Notes: generated from the letters alone by a model not told the origin. A stretch of DNA of 24,756 bases from DATBLE01 sp963719325 (GCA_963719325.1 CAVRBW010000012.1:1-24756), one strand, 5' to 3'. Positions 7,505-15,329 are shown, numbered from the stretch's first letter. Program-made: numbers and translations.

Positions 7505-8427
7505 GACGCTGCCTCTTCGTCCGCCTCGTCCACGTCAGCCTGGAAGAGCTCGGTCAACGCACGGCGGCGCGGGGCCAGGCGACGGAGCGGGGCCCCGGAG
7601 GCGACGAGCGCCTCGCGGATCGCGTCGTAGCCTTCGGCGGTGACGTCCTCGATGATGACGGAGCTCCCTTCGAGGCCCGGCTCGAGGCGGCGCTCGCGGA
7701 GAGCGGCGACGAACTCGTCGCGGCTCGCAGTCACCTCCACGTAGAGCGTCTCGGTGTCGCCGATGAACGACGAGACCTGGCCTTCCTGCGCGACGCGTCC
7801 TGATTCGAGCACGAGGATCCGCTCGCAGACCCGCTCGACGTCGCCCATGATGTGGGACGAGAGGACGACGCTGATCCCGAAGTCGCGGTGCGTCTTCCGG
7901 ACGAGCTCGAGCATCTCGTCGCGGCCGGCCGGATCGAGGCCCGCCATCGGCTCGTCGAGGAGCACGAGCACCGGATCGTGCACCAGCGCCTGGGCGAGCT
8001 TCACCCGTTGCTTCATGCCGGTCGAATAGCCGCCGATCGGCCGGTAGCGCTCCTCGAACAGCCCGACGTGGCGGAGCGTGTCGGCCGCTCGTGACCGCGC
8101 GTAGTTCGGCGGCAGCCCGCTGACGCCGGCCATGTGCGTGAGGAACTCGGACGCCGAGACGTTGTCGGGCAGGCAGTCGTGCTCTGGCATGTAGCCGAGC
8201 CGCGCGCGCACGGACACGTTGCTCGCCGCGTCCTCTCCCAGCACCTCGGCCACCCCGTCCGTCGGCTGGATCAGGCCGAGGAACAGCTTGATCGCCGTGC
8301 TCTTCCCCGCGCCGTTCGGCCCGAGCAGGCCCGTAACCGTGTCCTCGATCTCGAAGTCGACGTGGTCGAGGGCGACCACGTCCTTGTAGTGCTTCGTCAA
8401 CCCGCGAGCCTGGAGCAGCACCGCCAT
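7501..8427 (-). CDS. ABC transporter ATP-binding protein (pair B)
   Basis: 308-residue ABC ATPase. Walker A GPNGAGKS is at 36-43, YSTGM signature at 134-138, Walker B with LDEP near 154-160 and switch His at 192. The Q-loop reads MPEHD, with Glu in place of Gln. A C-terminal domain of about 90 residues follows. It resembles pair A, so the two pairs may be an old tandem duplication. ATG at 8427 was chosen: similarity starts there and a -10-like TACGAT (8440-8435 on the minus strand) lies seven bases upstream, suggesting its own near-leaderless promoter in the 93-bp gap after the sigma gene. It overlaps the permease start by GTGA, indicating coupling. Confidence 0.88.
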   Translation of the reverse strand: MAVLLQARGLTKHYKDVVALDHVDFEIEDTVTGLLGPNGAGKSTAIKLFLGLIQPTDGVAEVLGEDAASNVSVRARLGYMPEHDCLPDNVSASEFLTHMAGVSGLPPNYARSRAADTLRHVGLFEERYRPIGGYSTGMKQRVKLAQALVHDPVLVLLDEPMAGLDPAGRDEMLELVRKTHRDFGISVVLSSHIMGDVERVCERILVLESGRVAQEGQVSSFIGDTETLYVEVTASRDEFVAALRERRLEPGLEGSSVIIEDVTAEGYDAIREALVASGAPLRRLAPRRRALTELFQADVDEADEEAAS

Positions 8428-8520
8428 CGCGCCGATCGTAGTCGCGCTGTCTAAGCTCGGTGATCCTTCGGCGGTCTGCTCGGCTACCGGTCGATCCGGG
8501 ATCACCAGCTTCTTCGGCGG

Positions 8521-9379
8521 CTATCGCGCCCGGATGTGCGCGAGCTTGTCCGGGTTGAGCACCGACCGGACGGCGACGACCACGCCCTCGGCGATCTCGA
8601 GCGCCGCGACCCAGCGCGCCCGTCCGTCCGAGTCGGAGAAGACCACCCCGGGATCGCCGTTGACGAGCGCCGGGCGGTGCGAGATCCCGTGCGCGTGGGC
8701 CTGATCGCCCCAGCCGATCAGCGCCTTCGCGACGCGTTCGGCGCCAACCAGAGGCACCCGCACCGAGGGCGCCTTGCCGCCGCCGTCGCCGTGGATCGAT
8801 CGCGTCGGGTGCAAGCACCTCCATGAGCGCGTCGGTGTCTCCGCCTTCCCATGCAGCCAGGAAGCGGCGGGCAACCTCGTCGCGCTCCTCGCGCGAGACG
8901 TCGAAGCGGTGCCGGCCTTCGTCGATGTGCCGGTGCGCCCGCACCAGGATCTGGCGTGAATTCTCGGTTGACTTCCCGACGATCCTCGCAACCTCCTCGT
9001 ACGAGTAGTCGAAGACCTCGCGCAGCAGGAAGACCGCGCGCTCGACCGGCGAGAGCTTCTCGAGGACATGCAGGAAGGCGAGCGAGAGCGAATCGGCCAT
9101 CTCGGCGTGACCGACCGCCTCGTCGTCGACGAGCGGCTCCGGCAGCCACTCTCCCGGGTACACCTCGCGGCGTGCCCGCGCGGAGCGGAGCTGGTCGATC
9201 GCGAGCCGGGTCGTGATCGTGGCGAGGTACGCCTTCGGCGACTCCGCCTCGACTCCCGACTCGTGGTAGCGGAGGAACGCCTCCTGGACGACGTCCTCGG
9301 CCTCGGCGACCGAACCGAGCATCCGGTACGCGATCGCGAACAGGTACGGGCGCAGGTCCTCGTGGCTCTCCATCGTCAT
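8521..9379 (-). pseudogene. ECF41-type RNA polymerase sigma factor with SnoaL-like C-terminus, frameshifted
   Basis: The N-terminal half is a clear ECF sigma factor: region 2 around residues 5-70 (YLFAIAYRMLG, EDVVQEAFLRY), the linker motif WLPEPL, and region 4 around 108-165 (LSPVERAVFLLREVFDYSYEEVA). After LAPDAI the frame breaks at about 8791-8805. The next frame continues with HGDGGGKAPS and ends NPDKLAHIRAR. DGGGK and NPDKL are hallmarks of the ECF41 regulatory extension. Removing one base restores a normal-length protein of about 285 residues. In ECF41 proteins this extension controls sigma activity, so a real frameshift would alter regulation rather than simply delete the sigma core. 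The gene is divergent from an epimerase, a classic ECF41 partner, and ATG at 9379 (or 9373) lies right at the predicted transcription start. Confidence 0.85.
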
Positions 9380-9383
9380 CGAA

Positions 9384-9437
9384 GACGAAATACCACCTGC
9401 TCCCGTGACATGTCACGCGAGCCGACGGCTTCTCGTC
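9384..9437. promoter_or_regulatory. Bidirectional ECF41-type promoter with shared palindromic -35
   Basis: Forward: TGTCACG at 9411-9417, 16 bases, CGTC at 9434-9437, serving the epimerase. Reverse: TGTCACG at 9410-9404, 16 bases, CGTC at 9387-9384, serving the sigma gene. Both match the ECF41 signature TGTCACA-N16-CGTC as I recall it, except for the last base of the -35. The two -35 elements abut as the palindrome GTGACATGTCAC (9405-9416). The reverse start site would fall at or next to the sigma ATG. Confidence 0.8.
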
Positions 9438-9468
9438 CTCTTGGTAAAGCCAACCAAAGGAGAGAACG

Positions 9469-10413
9469 ATGCGAGTCTTCGTCGCGGGAGCGAGCGGAGC
9501 GATCGGCGCCCGGCTCGTCCCTCAACTGCTCGAGCGGGGCCACGAGGTGGTCGGCACATCACGCTCGACCGAAAAGAGCAAGCTCTTGCGCTCGCAGGGC
9601 GCCGAGGCGGTCGTCCTCGACGTGCTCGATCCTCGAGCCGTTCGCGAGGCAGTCGTAGCCGCCCGGCCCGACGCCATCGTCCACCAGGCAACCGCGCTCG
9701 CGGGTCTGAGCGACTTCAAGAACTTCGACCGCAGCTTCGCGCAGACGAACCGCCTCCGGACCGAAGGCACCGACGCGCTGCTCGCCGCCGCCCGCGAAGC
9801 GGGCATCCAGCGCATCGTCGCACAGAGCTTCGCGAGCTGGCCGTATGCTCGCGAGAAGGGCGCGATCAAGACCGAGGACGACCCCCTCGACCCAAACCCG
9901 GCACACAACATGCGGGAGACCCTCGCCGCGATCCGGCACCTCGAGCAGGCGGTGACGGACGCAGGCGGGATCGCTCTTCGGTACGGGGGCTTCTACGGCT
10001 CGCCGGACGACGCGCAGCTCGAGCTCGTGCGCAAGCGTCGCTTCCCGATCGTCGGCGACGGTGGCGGCATCTGGTCGTTCGTCCACCTCGACGACGCAGC
10101 CGCAGCGACGGTGCTCGCGCTGGAGCGAGGAACGCCCGGCATCTACAACGTCGTCGACGACGAGCCCGCGCCGGTCCGCGAATGGCTGCCGGCGCTCGCG
10201 ACCGCCCTCGGTGCGAAGCCTCCACGCCGGGTCCCGCTCTGGCTCGCCCGGCTACTCGCCGGCGAGAGCGGCGTCGTGCTGATGACCGAGATCCGTGGAG
10301 CCTCGAACGCGAAGGCGAAGCGCGAGCTCGGGTGGAAGCTTCGCTACCCGAGCTGGCGTCGGGGGTTTGTCGAGGCGTACTCCGGCCGACGACAGACGAG
10401 CGAGGCCGCGTAA
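9469..10413 (+). CDS. NAD(P)-dependent epimerase/dehydratase (ECF41-linked)
   Basis: 314-residue extended short-chain dehydrogenase/reductase fold. The nucleotide-binding loop GASGAIG is at 7-13 after a beta strand, with a DVLDPRAV segment typical of the acidic/adenine side near 50. The usual YxxxK catalytic motif is not evident: the corresponding place reads FASWPYAREK, so activity as a classical epimerase is uncertain. Conserved late elements RYGGFYG and IWSFVHLDDAA are present. AAGGAG at 9457-9462 gives a strong ribosome site for ATG 9469. Members of this group are often encoded beside ECF41 sigma factors together with carboxymuconolactone decarboxylases or oxidoreductases, and the promoter here matches that regulon. 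The substrate is not known. Confidence 0.88.
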   Translation: MRVFVAGASGAIGARLVPQLLERGHEVVGTSRSTEKSKLLRSQGAEAVVLDVLDPRAVREAVVAARPDAIVHQATALAGLSDFKNFDRSFAQTNRLRTEGTDALLAAAREAGIQRIVAQSFASWPYAREKGAIKTEDDPLDPNPAHNMRETLAAIRHLEQAVTDAGGIALRYGGFYGSPDDAQLELVRKRRFPIVGDGGGIWSFVHLDDAAAATVLALERGTPGIYNVVDDEPAPVREWLPALATALGAKPPRRVPLWLARLLAGESGVVLMTEIRGASNAKAKRELGWKLRYPSWRRGFVEAYSGRRQTSEAA

Positions 10414-10423
10414 CGTCCGCTCC

Positions 10424-10960
10424 ATGGCTCGACACATCGTCCTGCTGCGCGGGATCAACCTCGGCTCGCGGAACCGAATCGCGATGGCGGAGCTGCGCGA
10501 GACGCTCGTCGATGCGGGCTTCGACGACGTACGCACGTACGTGCAGAGCGGCAACGTGGTGCTCTCGAGCGGCAAGTCGCCCAAGCAAGTCGCCCGCGTC
10601 TGCGAGCAGAGGATCGCCGCCCGATTCGGCCTCGACATCGCCGTTGTCGCGCGCACCCGCGACGAGCTCGCCGCGGTCGTCGAGCGCAACCCGCTCGAGA
10701 AGGTCGCGGTGAATCCGAAGCGGTATCAGGTCAGCTTCCTCGCGGGCGAGCTCGATCCCGACACGATCCAGAAGATCGAGGCGGCCGCGATCGCGCCGGA
10801 GCAGGTCGCCGTCCTCGGCCGCGAGATCTACGCCTGGCATCCGGAAGGCGTCGGCCGGTCGAAGCTGTGGACGTTCCTCGCAGGCCCGCGCCTGGGCGTC
10901 ACCGCGACGGCACGAAACTGGACCACCGTCACGACACTCCTGGGGATCGCGGACGAGTGA
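10424..10960 (+). CDS. DUF1697 family protein
   Basis: 178 residues with the family's opening pattern (HIVLLRGINLG), followed by SGNVVLSS and the C-terminal GRSKLWTF and ARNWTTV segments typical of DUF1697. The function of this family is not established. ATG 10424 is 10 bp after the epimerase stop; TAACGT at 10411-10416, overlapping that stop codon, sits seven bases before the ATG and could be a -10 element for a nearly leaderless transcript, or the gene may simply be read through from the epimerase. Its 3' end overlaps the convergent MocR gene by 32 bp. Confidence is high for the family. Confidence 0.88.
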   Translation: MARHIVLLRGINLGSRNRIAMAELRETLVDAGFDDVRTYVQSGNVVLSSGKSPKQVARVCEQRIAARFGLDIAVVARTRDELAAVVERNPLEKVAVNPKRYQVSFLAGELDPDTIQKIEAAAIAPEQVAVLGREIYAWHPEGVGRSKLWTFLAGPRLGVTATARNWTTVTTLLGIADE

Positions 10961-12383
10961 GCTCCAGCGCCGAGACGAATGCCTCGACTGCGCGCTGGAA
11001 GCTGTGCTCGGGGGCCGCGGCGTAGCCGACGACCAGGCCCGCTGACCCGCCGCGCTCGTAGTAGCCGTCTGCCACCAGCCCGCCGACGCCCACGCCGGCG
11101 GCACTCGCCGCAGCGATCGCGCGTTGCTCGGCCTTCGCACTCTCCAGCGGAATGAGGAGATCGAGCCCGGCCTCGCCCCCCGTCGGGCTCAGGGCCGGCG
11201 TCGTGGCGGCAAGTGCGCGGATCAGGACATCGCGACGGCGGCGGTACTGCAGGCGCATCTTGCGAACGTGCCGGTCGTACGCGCCCGTGCGCAGCAATTC
11301 GCCGAGCGCCAGCTGCTCGAGCACGCTCGAATGCCAGTCCGCGAGCTCCTTCTGGCGGATCACCTCCGCCCTGAGCGAGTCCGGCACGGCGAGCCAGCCG
11401 AGGCGCACCCCGGGCGCGAGCGTCTTCGAGACCGTCCCGCCGTAGACGACCACGGCCGGGTCGAGACCCTGCAGCGGGCCGATCGGATGGCGGTCGTAGC
11501 GAAACTCGCCGTCGTAGTCGTCCTCGATCACGAACGCCTCGGTCGCTCGCGCCCACTCGAGGAGCCGTGCTCGGCGCTCCGCGCTCAGCGTCGTTCCCGT
11601 CGGGTGCTGGCGATTCGGGGTCAGCACGACCGCGCCCGCGCCTCGTGACCTCTCGAGCTCCTCGATCCGCGCCCCCTCGCCGTCGACGTGGACGAGGGCG
11701 ATGTGGTGGCCGGCCCCCCGGACGATCGCGCGGTGGAGGGGCATGCTCGGCTCCTCCATCGCCACTCGCTCGACACCCGCCGCGGCGAGCGCCCTGGCGA
11801 CGAGGCCCAGTCCTTGCGTGAAGCCGGTGGTGACGAGCAGGTTCTCGGGCGCGACCCGGAGGCCCCGTGCGCGGCCGAGATAGCCGGCGAGCTCGCGTCG
11901 GAGCGAGACGTGCCCCTGCGGGTTGCCGTACCCCAGCGCGTCGGGCGACGCGTCGACAAGCGCGCGCCGGAGCGCGCGGAGCCATTCCAGCCGCGGGAAC
12001 GAGCTCGTGTCCGGCCGGCCCGGACGGAGGTCGAACCGCCAACGCGTCGGACGCTGCTCGCGGCTTGCCGCGGCGCCACGGTGGAGCTCCGCGTCGAAGG
12101 CGACCACCGTCGCCGAGCCGGCACGGCCGGCAAGCCAACCTTCGGCCGCCAGCTGCCCGTACGCCTGCATCACCGTACCGCGGGAGACTCCGAGGTCCCG
12201 CGCCAGGGCGCGCGTTGCCGGCAAACGCGTCCCGCGCGACAGGCGGCCCGAGCGAATCGCCTCGCGCAGGCCGTCCTCGATCCGTCTGCGGAGGCCGCGA
12301 CCGCGGTCCCTCGTGCCGAGCTCGACGAAGAGATCCAGCCCGAAAGCGGACCACTGCGAAGGTTCACGATTGGCCGTTGGCAC
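10929..12383 (-). CDS. MocR-family regulator (GntR HTH fused to aminotransferase-like domain)
   Basis: 484-residue fusion. A GntR-type winged helix covers about 28-95 (ALARDLGVSRGTVMQAYGQL as the recognition helix region). A fold-type I aminotransferase-like domain follows, with TPNRQHPTG (Asn257), EDDYDGEF (287-294) and the PLP lysine Lys320 in GGTVSKTLAPG. The PLP-site residues look intact, so a PLP-responsive regulator of the PdxR/MocR type is likely. GTG at 12383 is preferred over ATG at 12413. It follows TTGACA-N17-GACACT by exactly six bases, whereas the ATG would overlap the start codon of the divergent AhpD-like gene. That gene is its most likely target. Effector and pathway are unknown. 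Confidence 0.88.
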   Translation of the reverse strand: MPTANREPSQWSAFGLDLFVELGTRDRGRGLRRRIEDGLREAIRSGRLSRGTRLPATRALARDLGVSRGTVMQAYGQLAAEGWLAGRAGSATVVAFDAELHRGAAASREQRPTRWRFDLRPGRPDTSSFPRLEWLRALRRALVDASPDALGYGNPQGHVSLRRELAGYLGRARGLRVAPENLLVTTGFTQGLGLVARALAAAGVERVAMEEPSMPLHRAIVRGAGHHIALVHVDGEGARIEELERSRGAGAVVLTPNRQHPTGTTLSAERRARLLEWARATEAFVIEDDYDGEFRYDRHPIGPLQGLDPAVVVYGGTVSKTLAPGVRLGWLAVPDSLRAEVIRQKELADWHSSVLEQLALGELLRTGAYDRHVRKMRLQYRRRRDVLIRALAATTPALSPTGGEAGLDLLIPLESAKAEQRAIAAASAAGVGVGGLVADGYYERGGSAGLVVGYAAAPEHSFQRAVEAFVSALELTRPRSPGVS

Positions 12384-12418
12384 TGATCCAGTGTCTGGGT
12401 ACGGTACCGGCATGTCAA
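12377..12418. promoter_or_regulatory. Overlapping divergent leaderless promoters of the MocR and AhpD-like genes
   Basis: Forward: TTGGCA 12377-12382, 17-base spacer, TACGGT 12400-12405, six bases, ATG 12412. Reverse: TTGACA 12418-12413, 17-base spacer, GACACT 12395-12390, six bases, GTG 12383. Each -35 lies over or next to the other gene's start codon. Two small inverted repeats, CACTG-N3-CAGTG (12381-12391 region) and GGTAC-G-GTACC (12398-12408), are candidate MocR operators. Confidence 0.65.
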
Positions 12419-12885
12419 TCGAGACCACCACCACGTTCGACCAGCCCCGCCTCGACCTGGGACGGCACGCCCGGGCCACATATCGCGCGATGGTCGCCCT
12501 CGACGACGCCGTCGAGATCGACTCCTCGCTCCGCGACCTCGTCAGCCTGAGGGCATCGATCCTCAACGGATGCGCCTACTGCGTCGACATGCACACCCTC
12601 GACGCCCGCGCGCGCGGCGAGACCGAGCAGCGTCTCTACGCGGTTGCCGCCTGGCACGAAGCACCGTTCTTCGACGACCGGGAACGCGCGGCCTTCCTGC
12701 TGACCGACGCCGTCACGCTGCTCGCCGAGTCGCACGTCCCGGCGGACGTCTTCGAAACCGCGCGCGCCCACTTCGACGACGAGGAGCTCGCCCAGCTGCT
12801 CTGGGCGATCGCAGCGATCAACGCCTGGAATCGCGTTGCCGTCGCGACCCGCACGCTTCCGGGCGAGTACAAGCCCGGGGGCTAG
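12412..12885 (+). CDS. AhpD-like carboxymuconolactone decarboxylase-family protein
   Basis: 157-residue all-helical CMD/AhpD family protein. The redox motif NGCAYCVDMH gives Cys54, Cys57 and His61, the arrangement used by AhpD-type alkylhydroperoxidases to cycle a disulfide. The rest (DDRERAAFLLTDAVTLL, ELAQLLWAIAAINAWNR) matches this family. A role in peroxide or thiol redox stress is likely but the partner is unknown. It appears to be transcribed leaderless from ATG 12412 under control of the divergent MocR regulator. The following YjbR gene starts 1 bp after its stop, so the two are probably cotranscribed. Family call is strong. Confidence 0.9.
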   Translation: MSIETTTTFDQPRLDLGRHARATYRAMVALDDAVEIDSSLRDLVSLRASILNGCAYCVDMHTLDARARGETEQRLYAVAAWHEAPFFDDRERAAFLLTDAVTLLAESHVPADVFETARAHFDDEELAQLLWAIAAINAWNRVAVATRTLPGEYKPGG

Positions 12886-12886
12886 G

Positions 12887-13246
12887 ATGACCGGGCCGGA
12901 GCTGCGTGCGCTCTGCCTCGGGTTACGCGGCGCGCGCGAGGAATTCCCGTTCAGCCCCGGGCTGTCGGTCTTCAAGGTCGGGGCGAAGATGTTCGCCTTG
13001 AGCGACCTCGAGGGGCAGCCGCTGCAGGTCAGCGTCAAATGCGAGCCGGAGGTCGGGCAGCAGCTCCGAGCCACCTACCGGTCGATCGCTCCCGGCTACC
13101 ACCTGAACAAGCGGCACTGGCTCACGATCACCCTCGACGGGACCGTCCCCGACGCGCTCGTCACGGAGCTCGTCGAGGGAAGCTACGACCTCGTCGCCGC
13201 CTCGCTTCCACGCGCCACCAGGCGCGCGCTCGGCGTGACGACGTAG
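12887..13246 (+). CDS. MmcQ/YjbR family DNA-binding-fold protein
   Basis: 119 residues with the YjbR/CyaY-like pattern: LRGAREEFPFSPGLSVFKVGAKMFALS, then VKCEPE, a GYHLNKRHWLTI segment and a C-terminal helix (ELVEGSYDLVAASL). The Asn-Lys-x-His-Trp block is the most conserved part of the family. The biochemical role is not established. ATG 12887 follows the AhpD-like stop by one base (TAGGATG), suggesting coupled translation. Its TAG stop and the stop of the convergent PPOX gene lie in the palindrome TAGCGCGCTA. Confidence 0.87.
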   Translation: MTGPELRALCLGLRGAREEFPFSPGLSVFKVGAKMFALSDLEGQPLQVSVKCEPEVGQQLRATYRSIAPGYHLNKRHWLTITLDGTVPDALVTELVEGSYDLVAASLPRATRRALGVTT

Positions 13247-13250
13247 CGCG

Positions 13251-13712
13251 CTAGCTCAGGCGCACGCGCACCCGCTCGTCCCCAGCCGTGAGCAGGAAGT
13301 GCTCCGAGGCGGCGGCGCAGAACAGGCGGAGGCGCGCCGGCGCCTCGACGTCTGCGCGCACCCAGGGAGATGCTCCCTGCTCTTCGGATCGGCGCGAGAA
13401 GATGGCGATGCCCCGGTCGACGTCGGGGCCGTTCAGCTCCACGCCGACGGCGGACATGTACACGCCCTGTCCGGTGTTGATCGGCGCCTGGGAGTCGAAG
13501 ATCACGATCGCCACCTGGGGACGAGCTGCGAGGTTGCGCGAATGCCTCGCCCCGGGGGAGGAGACCCAGAAGAACTCGCCGTACCCCGCAGCCGCGTACC
13601 AGACCGGCGACGCCCACGGCAGCCCGCTCGCGTCGGCTGTGCCGAGCGTCATGTAGCTGTTGGCGTCGATGATCGCCCGCGCGGTGGACTCGAGCTGTAT
13701 GGGGTGGGTCAT
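13251..13712 (-). CDS. Pyridoxamine 5'-phosphate oxidase-like flavin-binding protein
   Basis: 153-residue split-barrel protein. The N-terminal TARAIIDANSYMTLGTAD leads into ASPVWYAA, then FFWVSSPGARHSRNLAARPQVAIVIFD, the strand-loop pattern of PPOX-like FMN/F420 or haem-binding proteins. The substrate and cofactor cannot be decided; actinobacterial relatives include F420-dependent reductases. AAGGAG stands 6 bases before ATG 13712, so translation is by a normal ribosome site. It lies 45 bp downstream of the MFS exporter on the same strand and may be cotranscribed with it under TetR control, hinting at detoxification (inference). Confidence 0.85.
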   Translation of the reverse strand: MTHPIQLESTARAIIDANSYMTLGTADASGLPWASPVWYAAAGYGEFFWVSSPGARHSRNLAARPQVAIVIFDSQAPINTGQGVYMSAVGVELNGPDVDRGIAIFSRRSEEQGASPWVRADVEAPARLRLFCAAASEHFLLTAGDERVRVRLS

Positions 13713-13757
13713 GACGGCTCCTTGCGTTGGTACGGCGAGTGGGTCGTGGTTTCGCTA

Positions 13758-15272
13758 CTAGGACTGCCCCGCCGGGAGCGATTCATCGTCGGCGCTTCCT
13801 TGCCGGTGGATCCGGGGCAGCAGCGCAGCCGAGACGAGCGCCGCGGACACGAGCGCGAACGCGACCCAGAAGGTCGTGCCGAAGGCATCCGCAAGCGCAG
13901 GGGCCACCCGCGAGCGCTCCTGCTCGGGCAGGCGTGCGAGCCCGGCCAGGCCGCCGCCGAGCCCGGGCAGGTTGGAGGCGATCGTCCGCTGCAGGACGAC
14001 GGCGAGCAGCGCGGTACCGACCGATCCCGCAATGCGCTGGATGACGTTGATCGTGCTGGTCGCCTGACCCACCGCCTCCCGAGACACGGTCTGATAGGCC
14101 ACGGCCATCGACGGGACGATCGTGCTGCCGAGCCCGAGGCCGATGACGAAGAGCGCCGCGGCGAGGAACACGTACGAGGTGTCACTGCCCACCTGCGTGT
14201 ACGCGGCTGTCCCGCCCAACGCCAGGACGACGCCGAGCGGGACGACCACGCGCGCCCCGAGCTCGTCCGTCAGGCGCCCGGCGATGGGCATCGCGAGCGC
14301 CGCGCCGAACCCCTGCGGCATCGTGAGCAGCCCGGTCGCGAGCGGGCTCTCGCCGCGAACGAGCTGGAAGTAGAGCGGCAGGAGGATCAAGGCGCCGAAC
14401 AGCGCGATCCCGACGAGCAGGTTGGTGCCCGCGGCCGCAGCGTAGGCGCGGTTCGAGAAGAGCGTGACGTCGATCAGCGCGCCGTGTCCACGACGGCGAG
14501 CGTGCCAGACGAAGAGCGCGACGAGCGCCACACCCGCTCCGATGCCGGCCACGGAGCGTCCGGCCCCGAAGCCGCCGGCGGAGCCCGCCTCGGACATGCC
14601 GTAGACGAAGATCGCGATCCCGGGCGAGAGCAGCATGAGGCCGCGAAGGTCGAGACGGTCGCCGCGTCGTGCGGCTGTCTCGGGGAGGAGCCGCCAGGCA
14701 AGGACGACGGCGAGGAAGCCGATCGGCAGGTTGACGAAGAAGATCCAGCGCCAGCTGATCTCGTCGACGATCGCACCGCCGATCACCGGCCCGAAGATCG
14801 GGCCGAGCAGCATCGGCACCCCGACCACGCTCATCACCCGGCCCATGCGCTGCGGGCCGGCCGCCTGGGCGAGGATCGTCTGCCCGACGGGCATCAGCAG
14901 GCCGCCGCCGACACCCTGGACGACGCGGAAGGCGATCAGCGCTTCGATCGACCACGAGGCGCCCGCCAGCGCCGAGCCGGCCATGAACAGGACGAGCGCC
15001 GTGATCCAGACCCGCTTGGCGCCGAATCGCGCGCTTGCCCAACCGGTGAGCGGAATCACGCTCGCGAGGGCGAGCAGGTAGCCGGTCATCACCCACTGGA
15101 TCGTCGAGATCGACGTGCGGAAGTCGTTCCCGAGGGTCGGGATCGCGACGTTGACGATCGTCGCGTCGAGGATTGCCATGATCGTCCCGACGACGACCAC
15201 GCCTCCGAGCACCAGGATCTCGCGATCGAGAGCCTGTGAAGACTGGGTCTGTGTGTTTGGTGTAGTAGCCAT
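13758..15272 (-). CDS. MFS drug exporter, EmrB/QacA (DHA2, 14-TM) type
   Basis: 504-residue integral membrane protein with about 14 hydrophobic helices. Motif ILDATIVNVAIPTL in helix 1 is the DHA2 signature (D1), GWASARFGAKRVW is MFS motif A between helices 2 and 3, RVVQGVGGGLLMPVG is motif B, and GPIFGPVIGGAI is motif C of proton antiporters. A proton-driven drug or metabolite efflux role follows from the family. ATG 15272 lies six bases after TACAAT, so the transcript is probably leaderless. The divergent TetR gene and the shared AT-rich 57-bp region indicate TetR repression relieved by a ligand that is likely a transported compound. Confidence 0.93.
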   Translation of the reverse strand: MATTPNTQTQSSQALDREILVLGGVVVVGTIMAILDATIVNVAIPTLGNDFRTSISTIQWVMTGYLLALASVIPLTGWASARFGAKRVWITALVLFMAGSALAGASWSIEALIAFRVVQGVGGGLLMPVGQTILAQAAGPQRMGRVMSVVGVPMLLGPIFGPVIGGAIVDEISWRWIFFVNLPIGFLAVVLAWRLLPETAARRGDRLDLRGLMLLSPGIAIFVYGMSEAGSAGGFGAGRSVAGIGAGVALVALFVWHARRRGHGALIDVTLFSNRAYAAAAGTNLLVGIALFGALILLPLYFQLVRGESPLATGLLTMPQGFGAALAMPIAGRLTDELGARVVVPLGVVLALGGTAAYTQVGSDTSYVFLAAALFVIGLGLGSTIVPSMAVAYQTVSREAVGQATSTINVIQRIAGSVGTALLAVVLQRTIASNLPGLGGGLAGLARLPEQERSRVAPALADAFGTTFWVAFALVSAALVSAALLPRIHRQGSADDESLPAGQS

Positions 15273-15275
15273 AAA

Positions 15276-15323
15276 TTTATTGTAACCATAAATCTTGGGT
15301 AGCCGCAAGTTATGAGATAGAAT
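15276..15323. promoter_or_regulatory. Divergent leaderless promoters and TetR operator between exporter and TetR
   Basis: Reverse (exporter): TTGCGG 15308-15303, 18 bases, TACAAT 15284-15279, six bases, ATG 15272. Forward (TetR): TTGGGT 15295-15300, 17 bases, TAGAAT 15318-15323, six bases, ATG 15330. The inverted repeat TTTATtGtaaCcATAAA at 15276-15292 covers the exporter -10 and is the likely TetR site. The region is strikingly AT-rich for this DNA. Confidence 0.65.
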
Positions 15324-15329
15324 GGCCGC

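Noticed and set aside
13244..13253. TAGCGCGCTA palindrome holding both stop codons of the convergent YjbR and PPOX genes
   Set aside because: It is only 10 bp. A coincidence of two stop codons is enough, and there is no evidence of a terminator.
13299..15239. A 646-codon forward frame opposite the MFS exporter and PPOX genes
   Set aside because: The composition (Arg, Asp, Glu, His) is that of an antisense reading of membrane helices. The minus strand encodes well-conserved MFS motifs.
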